Assembly (NCBI GenBank): GCA_024400125.1
Contig: JAKSNG010000001.1
Location: 1 to 64,000 of the forward strand
Reading direction: 5' to 3'
DNA length: 64,000 nt
Source: Paludibacteraceae bacterium
GTDB lineage: Bacteria; Bacteroidota; Bacteroidia; Bacteroidales; Paludibacteraceae
The translations under genes were made by a program, and so were the position numbers. Shown piece after piece: positions 36,939 to 45,285 of the stretch (the first letter of the stretch is position 1; every line of letters begins with the position of its first letter). The notes below the pieces were generated by a model. It did no database searches and had not been told where the DNA came from. It worked only from the letters and a program-made list of their open reading frames with translations.

Positions 36939-36996
36939 TTGGATTGGGGTTAGACCCCGCAGGAGAGACTACGCGTTCTCGTTCTCGTTACCTTCG

Positions 36997-37764
36997 TTAC
37001 CTCACCTCTCGTCCGAGGGCATTGTAGGTCTTGCCCTCGCGTTGGATGATGACTTGTCCGTTGCGGAGGATTTTCTGTACGTGCGGTGCGTGTATGTCTA
37101 TGACGGACTCCGTGGATAAGGGCAGTTCTTGCACTCCCCATGTGACATTGTCTATGTAATATGTGCCACCGTTGTTATACAGTTTGCCCACAAACCGAAA
37201 AGCCATGAAGAACACATCAGCCGTCTCAACGATGTCGGGAACGCGCTGCAAACTGACCATCAGTGGATACCACGTATTTTCCATTGATTCGTCTTCGAAA
37301 GGGATATAAGGATCTAAGTCGGTCAGACACTGAGCGATAGGCTCTGCTGGGTCTGTTGGGTCAATATAGAAGACTTCAAGCCTATGTTCTTGTCCCTCAA
37401 AGAGTATGTCAGACATGACCTCAAAGGTGAAAACTTTGGTAGCAGCATTATTGTAATCGAGTGCCGGTGTCACCAACCACATTTCGCAATCGGTGGGTGT
37501 AGTTTCACCAAATACGTATGACGTCGCTTTGGCCATATACTCGGTTGCGTCGAGTGGGTTATACCCCCACCAAGCGCGGTTGCCGGCAAACACTACGTTT
37601 TGCCAACCATCCATCTGCAAAGTCTGATTGCGATAGGACTGTGCAGCCTCAAACGTCTCGTTGAGTGATGATAGCGGATTAGAGGTGTCAAACTGGAAGT
37701 CGTTTGCAGCCCAAGCTGTTGTCAGCATAGATAGGGCGAAGATGTTTAGCAATAATTTTTTCAT
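36997..37764 (-). CDS. Secreted choice-of-anchor-like protein with short C-terminal tag
   Basis: 255 residues. Signal peptide of about 19 residues, then a beta-rich domain with an FETFEAAQ-type opening, WWGYNP and MWLVTPALDY, resembling the choice-of-anchor J (cleaved-adhesin) fold. The end is GQVIIQREGKTYNALGREVR, the tag common to this window. Probably exported by T9SS and bound to the surface; the ligand is unknown. 12 nt after the next gene upstream and probably co-transcribed with it. Confidence 0.8.
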   Translation of the reverse strand: MKKLLLNIFALSMLTTAWAANDFQFDTSNPLSSLNETFEAAQSYRNQTLQMDGWQNVVFAGNRAWWGYNPLDATEYMAKATSYVFGETTPTDCEMWLVTPALDYNNAATKVFTFEVMSDILFEGQEHRLEVFYIDPTDPAEPIAQCLTDLDPYIPFEDESMENTWYPLMVSLQRVPDIVETADVFFMAFRFVGKLYNNGGTYYIDNVTWGVQELPLSTESVIDIHAPHVQKILRNGQVIIQREGKTYNALGREVR

Positions 37765-37776
37765 AGTCGTTATCTA

Positions 37777-39519
37777 TTAGAAGCCAAGCACATTATAGCA
37801 CTTGCCGTTGTTATCAATGATTATCAGTTGTCCATCTTTCAGCACTTTAGTGGCTTTGGTTGAGATAGCCGGAGTAACAACATCGGTGGCGGGAGATTGC
37901 CACATTAGTTTGAAATCATCCAGCAGCACCTCTGCGCCCTTCAATAGTTTGAGACGGAACTCGAAACGGTTGCCGTTGGCTGGTTTAGTCGTGCGAATGA
38001 TATACGAAGTCCATTCGTCTGAAGAGGGTAATACTTTTTGCAGTTTATCGGCGTCTTGAGTCAGACCTTGTGAAATATCAACGCCTTGATATTGTGACCA
38101 GAAACTTTGTAAAGTCAAGTCTTCTCCTTTACTTGTCAACACTTTATACCAAAGTGTCAATTCAAATTCGTCACCCACATTAAATTCTGTCATGTCAATG
38201 GATTGGAAGAGAGTGGAGGTGGTTCCTAATTCGGATGTTCGTAAAGCGTTTGTGCCTTCTTTGATATCCGTAGCCTCTGTCGTTAGTCCAGACAAGATGC
38301 CATCCCATCCGTTATAGGTTGTAATTAATCCGAAAAGTGGGTTGGTCTTGGTCTCGAACTGCTCAAAACCACCATTTGCGATAAGGTTAGATAGTGGTTT
38401 GGGGTCAACGTACTCAATGACTTTCCATGATAAAGTCACGGTTTTAACCAATGTGCCAGAGGCTAAGGTAATCGTTTCGGTTTGTTCGCCCAAGGTGTTG
38501 GGTGTGATAGTGATGACAACGTCTTTGTTGGCAGCATCGCTCTTGCTGATAGATGATATAGATAGGGCTACATCGTTATGGGTTTTGCTCAGTGTGATGT
38601 CATCGGTCAAGTTGGCACCATTAACGGTAAAGGTCCATGTCTGTGCTTCGCTGTTTTGCACGATTTCGCCAAAGTCATGGTTGTCTGCATTAAGAGTGAT
38701 AGATGGCTCTTTGACATCGCTGCCGCTTTCCCACAAGTCTGCCCAAGCGGTAGCCACTTTAATCTCGTCAATAAACATATCACGAGAAGTGTTCGCAGCT
38801 TGATTGATGACAACTCCTGCTATGGAAGTTGCATCATCCTTAGAGTCAGAACCTTGTTTAGCACCACCGCCAGTCGTTGTATCGCGAACGCAGGTAACAG
38901 TAGGTTGTGCAGTCTCTGCGGTTGGGTTGATATAGAGGGAGACAAAGTCATTTTTCTCTCCGTCTGCGAACTCGTACTTCATAACAAGAAGATAGGTCTC
39001 ACCATAGTTGAGTTTTTGTGAGTAGCGCAAATAACCACTGGCTTCTGCGAATTTGGCGATGCCTAATTGATAGCCGTCGCTTGATTTCTTAGTATATAGA
39101 CGTGCAAAGGCACTTGAACCAGCGATGTCAGGAGTCATACATAAGAAGTACTCTTTGGTATCATCACTACCTTGTAATGTGTTGATTTTAACCAATGCGC
39201 TTACATAGACTGAACCTGTGGTGATGTCTGCAAATTGACGACCAGTCTTGTAACTTTTTGCAGATATTTTGACAGCTTTGCCTGTTGCTTTTGTGCAATA
39301 ATTAGGGTAGGTTAGGTTGGTGTCTGCCACTTGCAGGAGAGTGTTTGTTCCAGATGCGTTGTAGTACCAATTCGTGTAATCAAGATAACTGAGGTCGTCT
39401 TGTGTGGTTAAAGTGGTGAGGTCACCTACGTTGTGATTAAAGTGCTCTGTCCAAATGGATTTTGCAGAGATGGTTGTGATGGTCATTATTGCCATCAGGG
39501 AAAGTAGAATTTTTTTCAT
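37777..39519 (-). CDS. Secreted multidomain protein with short C-terminal tag
   Basis: 580 residues. Signal peptide (about 19), an N-terminal jelly-roll-like region (about 20-260), an Ig-like/BACON-type domain with LNADNHDFGEIVQNSEAQ (about 275-365), and a second carbohydrate-binding-like domain (LIANGGFEQFET..., about 375-545). The end is DGQLIIIDNNGKCYNVLGF: the tag lacks its usual final Val-Lys. Likely surface glycan binding; no catalytic motif seen. Promoter at 39590-39621. Confidence 0.78.
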   Translation of the reverse strand: MKKILLSLMAIMTITTISAKSIWTEHFNHNVGDLTTLTTQDDLSYLDYTNWYYNASGTNTLLQVADTNLTYPNYCTKATGKAVKISAKSYKTGRQFADITTGSVYVSALVKINTLQGSDDTKEYFLCMTPDIAGSSAFARLYTKKSSDGYQLGIAKFAEASGYLRYSQKLNYGETYLLVMKYEFADGEKNDFVSLYINPTAETAQPTVTCVRDTTTGGGAKQGSDSKDDATSIAGVVINQAANTSRDMFIDEIKVATAWADLWESGSDVKEPSITLNADNHDFGEIVQNSEAQTWTFTVNGANLTDDITLSKTHNDVALSISSISKSDAANKDVVITITPNTLGEQTETITLASGTLVKTVTLSWKVIEYVDPKPLSNLIANGGFEQFETKTNPLFGLITTYNGWDGILSGLTTEATDIKEGTNALRTSELGTTSTLFQSIDMTEFNVGDEFELTLWYKVLTSKGEDLTLQSFWSQYQGVDISQGLTQDADKLQKVLPSSDEWTSYIIRTTKPANGNRFEFRLKLLKGAEVLLDDFKLMWQSPATDVVTPAISTKATKVLKDGQLIIIDNNGKCYNVLGF

Positions 39520-39589
39520 AGTTGTATTTTTTAGAGATTGTTTGTTGTTATAATTTTATTGATTACGTGCGCACGCATAAAAAATTGTG

Positions 39590-39621
39590 CAAAAGTATAA
39601 CTTTTTTTTGATATACGCAAA
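39590..39621 (-). promoter_or_regulatory. Promoter of the minus-strand tagged-protein pair
   Basis: Minus-strand TTTG (39618-39621), 20 nt, TACTTTTG (39590-39597). Confidence 0.78.
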
Positions 39622-39707
39622 TTTTTATGGAAAAATATTATAAAATATGTTATTTATGTGCAAAAATGCATATTTTGCTATTTATAAAGTACAAAATGAT
39701 AAATTTA

Positions 39708-39739
39708 TTTGCAAATATAAAAATTATTGATTACTTTTG
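39708..39739 (+). promoter_or_regulatory. Promoter of the 39787 gene
   Basis: TTTG (39708-39711), 20 nt, TACTTTTG (39732-39739), with 47 nt to the start codon. Confidence 0.8.
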
Positions 39740-39786
39740 CAGCGTTTTTTGTTACGTATTGTTTAATTATTAAAAATATTTAAGGT

Positions 39787-41661
39787 ATGAAAAAAATTTT
39801 TACATTTATTTTTGTTTCCGTTCTTGCACTTAGTTGCTGGGGAACAGAGTATCAAGTTGGCAATGGAACCCATTCTACTGATAACCATGTGCCAATGTCA
39901 TTTGGTGCAGGAACAGGTTATTCCCTTTCTCAGCAAATCTATACAAGTGAAGAATTATTAGCAGCAGGGATGACTGAAGGTTTGATTACAGAAATCCAGT
40001 TTTGCTATGCAAATACGTCTGCATATGAGCGTACATGGGAAGTGTATATTACCAAACCGATGAAGTCAAGCAAAGAAAAAAGTAATTATCAATTCGCAGA
40101 GTTTTATTCAGCGGGAGATTTAGCTTTTTCGGGAAAGGTAAATATACCTAGTACCAAAACTTGGTATAAAGTCAAATTAGATACACCTTATGCTTGGGAT
40201 GGTGAGTCAAACATCATGATAACAATAAATGATATCACTGGGACAACGATTTCGTTCTCACGTTATGATAGCACTTATGTCGTAAGTGATAGGGGTGTAT
40301 ATATATACAACAGTTCTTCTCCATATAATATTGCTAATATTGGTCCATTGACTCCTACGAAATCATCATCTATTCCAAAGATTAAATTCACCATCGGCTC
40401 CGACGCCCCTGTTGCAACTCCCACTCTCACATTGGACAAAAACTCTGTTAACTTGGGGACTTTGGATGCACAATACGAAACAGTAGAACAAACATTTGTG
40501 GTTAAAGGTAGTGACCTTACAAACGATGTCACCATCTCTGCTGCCACAGGTTTACAAGTCTCTCCGTCATCTATTACGAAAGAAGACATCGCTACCGCTG
40601 GTGATGCAGGTGTTCAAGTAACGGTTTCCAATACGAGTGCATTTACATACAACTCCCCCCAAGTGACCGTTTCTTCCACCGATGCTGTATCCAAACAACT
40701 AACAGTAACAGGCACAGTAGCTGCATACTCAGACAAAAGTACTATAAATTTTTTGAAAAACGCTGGTAGCAATACATATTGCACTCTATCTGTTGTTCCT
40801 ACTATTTCTGCTGTAGATGCAAGCAACAAGATAATAACCATCTCGAAACTTGGTACGATTGATGTTGACTATTCTTTAGTAGATGGCTCATACGCTGTTA
40901 ATGGCACTATCAGTAACCTCAAAGGTAAACTCATCAACGAACACCTTTTCAAAGCCTTCGCCTTCAATTATACAGCTCCAGTTGTGACTGGTATCACAAT
41001 TGACGAGAATGCAGATAACTCTGCGGTATTGGCGACTAATGATGGTCAAAGCGTAACTGTGAACTTCACCCGTTCGCTCACGCAAGGTATGTACAATACT
41101 ATCTGCTTGCCGATTGCGCTGAACGAGGCATTTCTTGAATCGACTTTTGGAACGAGTTGTTCACTCATCAGCCTCGCTTCGTCAACGTATGAGGATGGCG
41201 TTATCACTTTGAACTTTGAAGAAGAAAGAGAACTGGAGGCTGGTAAACCTTACTTGGTTAAACCTACCAAAGTAGTCACTAATCCTGTTTTCAATAGTTG
41301 GTTAGTTAGTGCAGAACTCCATCCAGTGGAGACTACTTATGCCGATTTTATTCCCGTGTTCAGTCCTACAGTATTGGAGCAAAGCAAGAGTATTCTTTTC
41401 TTGGGTGCTGATAATGAACTATTTTGGCCAACGGAGGCTGGTACAATCAAAGGCTTGCGTTGCTATTTCCGCGTGCATGTGGATGATTCGCCTATTCCTT
41501 CTGGAGCTCCTGTACGCATGGTTATTGGACGTGGAACTCCTACAGACATCTCACAAACCGCAGATAAGCAAATCTCTGCACAAAAAGTAATTGAGAATGG
41601 TCATATCTTCATTGAACGCAATGGAGTACGTTATAACTTGAATGGTCAAATTGTTAAATAA
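39787..41661 (+). CDS. Large secreted Ig-like protein with short C-terminal tag
   Basis: 624 residues. Signal peptide about 19 residues, a beta-sandwich (about 20-205, resembling T9SS-cargo fibronectin-like N-domains with ITEIQFCYAN), an Ig-like domain starting LTLDKNSVNLGTLDAQYETV, then further beta-rich domains and an end of VIENGHIFIERNGVRYNLNG plus QIVK. A small peptide gene follows after 9 nt. Function unknown; likely surface protein. Confidence 0.78.
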   Translation: MKKIFTFIFVSVLALSCWGTEYQVGNGTHSTDNHVPMSFGAGTGYSLSQQIYTSEELLAAGMTEGLITEIQFCYANTSAYERTWEVYITKPMKSSKEKSNYQFAEFYSAGDLAFSGKVNIPSTKTWYKVKLDTPYAWDGESNIMITINDITGTTISFSRYDSTYVVSDRGVYIYNSSSPYNIANIGPLTPTKSSSIPKIKFTIGSDAPVATPTLTLDKNSVNLGTLDAQYETVEQTFVVKGSDLTNDVTISAATGLQVSPSSITKEDIATAGDAGVQVTVSNTSAFTYNSPQVTVSSTDAVSKQLTVTGTVAAYSDKSTINFLKNAGSNTYCTLSVVPTISAVDASNKIITISKLGTIDVDYSLVDGSYAVNGTISNLKGKLINEHLFKAFAFNYTAPVVTGITIDENADNSAVLATNDGQSVTVNFTRSLTQGMYNTICLPIALNEAFLESTFGTSCSLISLASSTYEDGVITLNFEEERELEAGKPYLVKPTKVVTNPVFNSWLVSAELHPVETTYADFIPVFSPTVLEQSKSILFLGADNELFWPTEAGTIKGLRCYFRVHVDDSPIPSGAPVRMVIGRGTPTDISQTADKQISAQKVIENGHIFIERNGVRYNLNGQIVK

Positions 41662-41670
41662 GTAAAGATT

Positions 41671-41814
41671 ATGAAACGTTATATTTCACCCATCGTAACT
41701 ATTACCCTAATAACTCCCGCTAATCAAATTTTGGGAGCAAGTACACCAATTATCAATGCCAATTTCGGCATACATTCTAGCGGTGCTGGCGGCTCCGTCG
41801 AGTATGCTATGTAA
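41671..41814 (+). CDS. 47-residue peptide of the MKxYxxP type
   Basis: ATG 41671 to TAA 41812-41814. It reads MKRYISPIVTITLITPANQI, then LGAS and a Gly/Ser-rich end. I recall many short Bacteroidales peptides that begin MKKYxxP, have an ILAAS/LGAS-like middle and a Gly-rich tail; their role is not known to me. It lies 9 nt after a tagged secreted protein and before a terminator, so it is probably co-transcribed. Confidence 0.6.
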   Translation: MKRYISPIVTITLITPANQILGASTPIINANFGIHSSGAGGSVEYAM

Positions 41815-41840
41815 ACATTGATAATCACACATTCCATAGA

Positions 41841-41882
41841 AAAAACTACCAAAAGGGGTCTGACCCTAATTGGTAGTTTTTC
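41841..41882 (+). terminator. Intrinsic terminator (works both ways)
   Basis: AAAAACTACCAA pairs with TTGGTAGTTTTT around an inner AGGGGTCTGACCCT hairpin. Confidence 0.85.
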
Positions 41883-41890
41883 TTGTTTTT

Positions 41891-42085
41891 ACCCCTCTTC
41901 TGCGGAGGTTATGGTTTGTTGCAGTCAGTCCGGTTTGTTGTGTTTTTTTGTTGTTTGTTGTAGTCTGTTGCGGTTTGTTTGCCCCTCTTCTGCGGATGTT
42001 TTGGTTTGTTTTGGTTTTTCGTTGTATATTGTAGTCTGTTGCGGTTTGTTTGCCCCTCTTCTGCGGAAGTTTTGGCTTGTTGTAT
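41891..42085 (+). repeat. G/T-rich imperfect tandem repeat, three units
   Basis: CCCCTCTTCTGCGGANGTTW starts at 41892, 41982 and 42053 (spacing 90 and 71), each preceded by GTTTGTTG-type sequence (TGTAGTCTGTTGCGGTTTGT in two of them). No reading frame of interest. Confidence 0.75.
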
Positions 42086-42269
42086 TTCGGTTATTTTATA
42101 GTTTCAACCATAAATCTCTATAATATGTTGATTATTAGTCTTCTATGCGACATTTACCGGACGATTACCGATAGATTACCGGTATATTACTGATTTATTA
42201 GCGGCAAATTACCTAAATATTCCCTAATTCTTGTAAATGATTGGTGGCAATGATAAAGCCTAAAAAAGT

Positions 42270-42343
42270 TGCTTCCGCGTATTGCTGCTACAAATAATCG
42301 CCATCGCGTTCGGCAACTGCGACCTTGTTTCCGAACGCGAATC
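42270..42343 (+). repeat. TGCTTCCGCGTATTGCTGC repeat plus CGCGTTCGG hairpin
   Basis: 42270-42302 matches 48233-48265 at 32 of 33 bases. Next comes a perfect 9-bp hairpin (CGCGTTCGG/CCGAACGCG) whose loop resembles 864-880. Confidence 0.8.
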
Positions 42344-42360
42344 AGCAACATTGAACAAAA

Positions 42361-42485
42361 AATAGTGTGCGAGCGTAGCGAGTTGTTCAATTAGTGTACG
42401 GGCGATAAAGCGTATCGAGTACTTTACAAGCGACAGAGTCGCGTGGTCGTACAAGATACGACATCGCCCGTTTGTGTTAAAAAAT
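42361..42485 (-). repeat. ~122-bp intergenic repeat, copy B
   Basis: Inverted match of copy A at 36605-36727. A piece of it (from about 42456 to the promoter) recurs at 51700-51750, also just upstream of a promoter. Confidence 0.85.
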
Positions 42486-42504
42486 GCACTTTTTGCCCAA
42501 AAAG

Positions 42505-42536
42505 TTTGCACATTCCAAAAATTTGTATTACCTTTG
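42505..42536 (+). promoter_or_regulatory. Promoter of the CYTH-mltG-usp-engB run
   Basis: TTTG (42505-42508), 20 nt, TACCTTTG (42529-42536), 10 nt before the start codon: a very short leader. Confidence 0.85.
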
Positions 42537-42546
42537 CAGCCCGATT

Positions 42547-43002
42547 ATGAAGAATTTAGAGATTGAACGGAAATTTTTAGTGTTAGATGACCGCTATAAA
42601 GCATTTGCCGTGCGGCATCATGAGATTATGCAAGGGTATTTGTGCAAGGACAAAGACCGCACTATCCGCGTACGAATCCGAGATAACGAAGCATTCTTGA
42701 CAATCAAGTCGGCTACCAATCAGAAAGGCATTGCTCGATTTGAATGGGAACGGACAATTGATGTGGAAGATGCTAAACAACTGCTGCAATTGGCGTTGCC
42801 TGGAGTAATTGAGAAAACACGATGGATAATTCCAGCAGCAGAACCTGGCTTGGAGTGGGAAGTGGATGAGTTCCTCGGACGTTTAGCAGGACAAACGTTG
42901 GCCGAATTAGAACTGGAAGACGAGACGCAGCCGTTTACTAAACCCGAATGGTTAGGCGAAGAAGTGACGGGTAATCCTCAGTATTATAATGCAAATATGT
43001 GA
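42547..43002 (+). CDS. CYTH-domain (triphosphate tunnel) protein
   Basis: 151 residues from ATG 42547. The EIERKFLV start is the hallmark ExExK motif, followed by TIRVRIRDNEAFLTIKS and ARFEWERTID, the alternating Arg/Lys/Glu strands that line the tunnel and bind triphosphates and metal. Small bacterial CYTH proteins act as inorganic triphosphatases or similar; the substrate here is unknown. Its stop shares a base with the mltG start. Confidence 0.88.
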   Translation: MKNLEIERKFLVLDDRYKAFAVRHHEIMQGYLCKDKDRTIRVRIRDNEAFLTIKSATNQKGIARFEWERTIDVEDAKQLLQLALPGVIEKTRWIIPAAEPGLEWEVDEFLGRLAGQTLAELELEDETQPFTKPEWLGEEVTGNPQYYNANM

Positions 43003-44042
43003 TGAAGAAAAGAACAATTATTATAGTGTCTGTCGTGGTTGCGGTGCTGTTGGCATTGGCGGCTGCGTATGTGGTTGAGCAGTATTATCGTTTGGAGGTG
43101 TGCAACTTCGAATCGATAGATGGCGAAAGCCACGGCTATTATGTCTATCCCAATGCTACCGCAGATAGTGTGATTGCACTCATGCAAGAGGATTATAAGA
43201 TTGCATCTATGTCGGTATGGAAAAGACACCAAAAACGACTGCATTTCAAGTCTCCCAAGGCTGGCTATTACAAGTTCCCTGCACGGATAGGCGATAAACA
43301 TCTGATTCGCCGTTTGCAGTTTGGACAACAGTCGCCTTGTCGTCTCACGTTCAATAGCTATATACGCACGCGCGAACAATTGGCTGGTCGATTGGGGCAA
43401 GTGCTGTTGTTAGATTCGTTGGATGTGCTCCTGCGACTGGAGAGTGACGAGTATATGGCTAAATATGGGATGAACAAAGAGAACTCACGTTGTCTGTTTA
43501 TCCCCAATACGTACGAAGTCTATTGGACTATTTCGGTGGACGATTTGTTTAACCGCATGTATGCGGAGTACAATAATTTCTGGACAGAGACGCGTCGCCA
43601 CAAAGCGGATTCGCTGCATCTAACGCCTATCGAAGTGGCAACATTGGCTTCGATTGTGGAGTCCGAGACACGCAACAAGGCAGAGCTGGATACGATTGCC
43701 TCGTTGTACTTGAATCGTCTGCGCAAAGGTATGGCATTACAAGCGTGTCCAACCGTCATTTATGCGACAGGTAACTTGAAACTCAAACGCGTGCTGAAAC
43801 GCCATTTGGCAATTGATTCACCGTATAACACCTACAAATACAAGGGTTTACCCCCTGGACCAATTCGTTGCCCGAATGGCTCAACTATAGACGCTGTGCT
43901 GAATGCTCCCAAGACCAATTACTTGTACATGTGTGCTAATCCAGACTGGTCGGGAAGACACATTTTCTCTAATAGATATTCCATTCATGCGGCGGCTGCT
44001 CGTCAGTATCAGCGTGTACTTAATGAAAAAGCAATTCGATGA
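43002..44042 (+). CDS. mltG: Endolytic murein transglycosylase MltG
   Basis: 346 residues from ATG 43002 (TGATG junction). One N-terminal membrane helix (residues 4-24), then a LysM-like part and the YceG domain with the catalytic Glu in IVESET and downstream YLNRLRKGMALQACPTVIYA. It cuts nascent glycan strands in the periplasm. Overlaps the next gene by ATGA. Confidence 0.93.
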   Translation: MKKRTIIIVSVVVAVLLALAAAYVVEQYYRLEVCNFESIDGESHGYYVYPNATADSVIALMQEDYKIASMSVWKRHQKRLHFKSPKAGYYKFPARIGDKHLIRRLQFGQQSPCRLTFNSYIRTREQLAGRLGQVLLLDSLDVLLRLESDEYMAKYGMNKENSRCLFIPNTYEVYWTISVDDLFNRMYAEYNNFWTETRRHKADSLHLTPIEVATLASIVESETRNKAELDTIASLYLNRLRKGMALQACPTVIYATGNLKLKRVLKRHLAIDSPYNTYKYKGLPPGPIRCPNGSTIDAVLNAPKTNYLYMCANPDWSGRHIFSNRYSIHAAAARQYQRVLNEKAIR

Positions 44043-44599
44043 TTTGGGATGATAACGAAGATATTAAACGTATCGAATGTGCTAATCGTGCACGGGTGAT
44101 ACAAACTTATTTAGATGAGTCCCGCGAGGAACGGCGTCCGTATGTGTTTATCACAGACACGATGAAAATCAAACCACTACATCGTATTTTAGTGCCGGTG
44201 TCGATGTTGGAGGAGGAAGTGTATAAGGCGGAGTTATCGACCTATTTAGCTCGTAAGACTGGCGCTCATCTGATTTTGCTGAAGGCACACGACTACGGCT
44301 CTCATGCGCAACGAAATGTGAATAAGATGGTTTCGCATATTCGTGGCGTGGTAGAGCGAACAGGGGAGGCAGTGTCCTATGAAGTGGTGGAGGCTAAGAC
44401 GGATAGTTTTTCGTTAACAAAGGAAGCTGCAGAGCGGCAGCGTGATTTTCAATATGATCTCTTGCTGTTGACTGCAAGCCGCGAATATGGTTTGGACGAT
44501 TGGTTGTTTGGACCACCCGAACGCAAAGCTATTCAGCGGGCACTTGTGCCGGTAATGTTAGTGAACCCGAGAGCAGACTTGTTCTCACTTTGTGATTAA
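44039..44599 (+). CDS. Universal-stress-protein-like cytoplasmic protein
   Basis: 186 residues. From about residue 45 the sequence fits a UspA-like fold (HRILVPVSMLEEEVYKAELS, then HLILLKAHD, and a final LVPVMLVNP). The first 45 residues are an extra charged N-terminal part. The nucleotide-binding Gly motif of UspA is not clear, so it may be a non-ATP-binding member. Translationally coupled to mltG (ATGA at 44039-44042). Confidence 0.65.
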   Translation: MIWDDNEDIKRIECANRARVIQTYLDESREERRPYVFITDTMKIKPLHRILVPVSMLEEEVYKAELSTYLARKTGAHLILLKAHDYGSHAQRNVNKMVSHIRGVVERTGEAVSYEVVEAKTDSFSLTKEAAERQRDFQYDLLLLTASREYGLDDWLFGPPERKAIQRALVPVMLVNPRADLFSLCD

Positions 44600-44602
44600 G
44601 AC

Positions 44603-45223
44603 ATGATTAAGAACGCTAATTTTATAATCTCCAGTCCGGACGTGAATGCGTGTCCTAAGAGTACGTTGCCAGAGTTCGCATTTATTGGACGTAGTAATGT
44701 GGGTAAGTCGTCGCTTATCAATATGTTATGCCGCAATCCGAAGTTGGCCAAGACCAGCCAAAAACCAGGTAAGACATTGCTCATTAACCATTTTGGAGTT
44801 CAGAGCGTGTCAGAGAAAAGTGGCAACACTTGGTCGTGGCATTTGGTTGATTTGCCAGGCTACGGATTTGCGCAGACGAGTCTCACACAGCGCGAACAAT
44901 TGCGTCGTATGATTGAGCGCTATTGTCTCTTGCGTGAGCAGTTGACGAATCTCTTTGTGCTGATTGATTGTCGTTTAGAGCCGCAGAAGATTGATTTGGA
45001 TTTTATGGAGTGGCTGGGTGAAAATGGGATACCATTCTCTATCGTGTTTACGAAGGCGGACAAAGTGGGGAAGGGACGTTTGGCAGAGAATGTGGGGAAC
45101 TATAAACTCAAACTGCAAGAGGTGTGGGAGGAGTTGCCGCCTATTTTTGTGACGAGTGCAGAATCGGGTTTGGGCAAGAGCGAACTAATTGATTACATCG
45201 AGCAGATCCTGGCCAGTTTGTGA
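44603..45223 (+). CDS. engB: Ribosome biogenesis GTPase EngB (YsxC/YihA)
   Basis: 206 residues. G1 [13 protein letters not shown]3 DLPGYGFA, G4 TKAD and G5 TSAESGLG are present, with the family's K-P-G-K-T segment ([13 protein letters not shown]) between G1 and G3. It assists 50S assembly and is usually essential. A heptamer repeat fills the gap to korA. Confidence 0.95.
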   Translation: MIKNANFIISSPDVNACPKSTLPEFAFIGRSNVGKSSLINMLCRNPKLAKTSQKPGKTLLINHFGVQSVSEKSGNTWSWHLVDLPGYGFAQTSLTQREQLRRMIERYCLLREQLTNLFVLIDCRLEPQKIDLDFMEWLGENGIPFSIVFTKADKVGKGRLAENVGNYKLKLQEVWEELPPIFVTSAESGLGKSELIDYIEQILASL

Positions 45224-45224
45224 T

Positions 45225-45274
45225 AAAGTCAAAAGTCAAAAGTCCGCTTGCGCTAAAGTAGAAAGTCAAAATTT
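45225..45274 (+). repeat. Heptamer array with CCGCTTGCGCT core upstream of korA
   Basis: AAAGTCA twice, AAAGTCC, the short palindromic GCTTGCGCT, then AAAGTAG and AAAGTCA. Its 45239-45267 part is identical over 29 nt to 57049-57077 inside murC. Confidence 0.9.
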
Positions 45275-45285
45275 TATAATACAAT

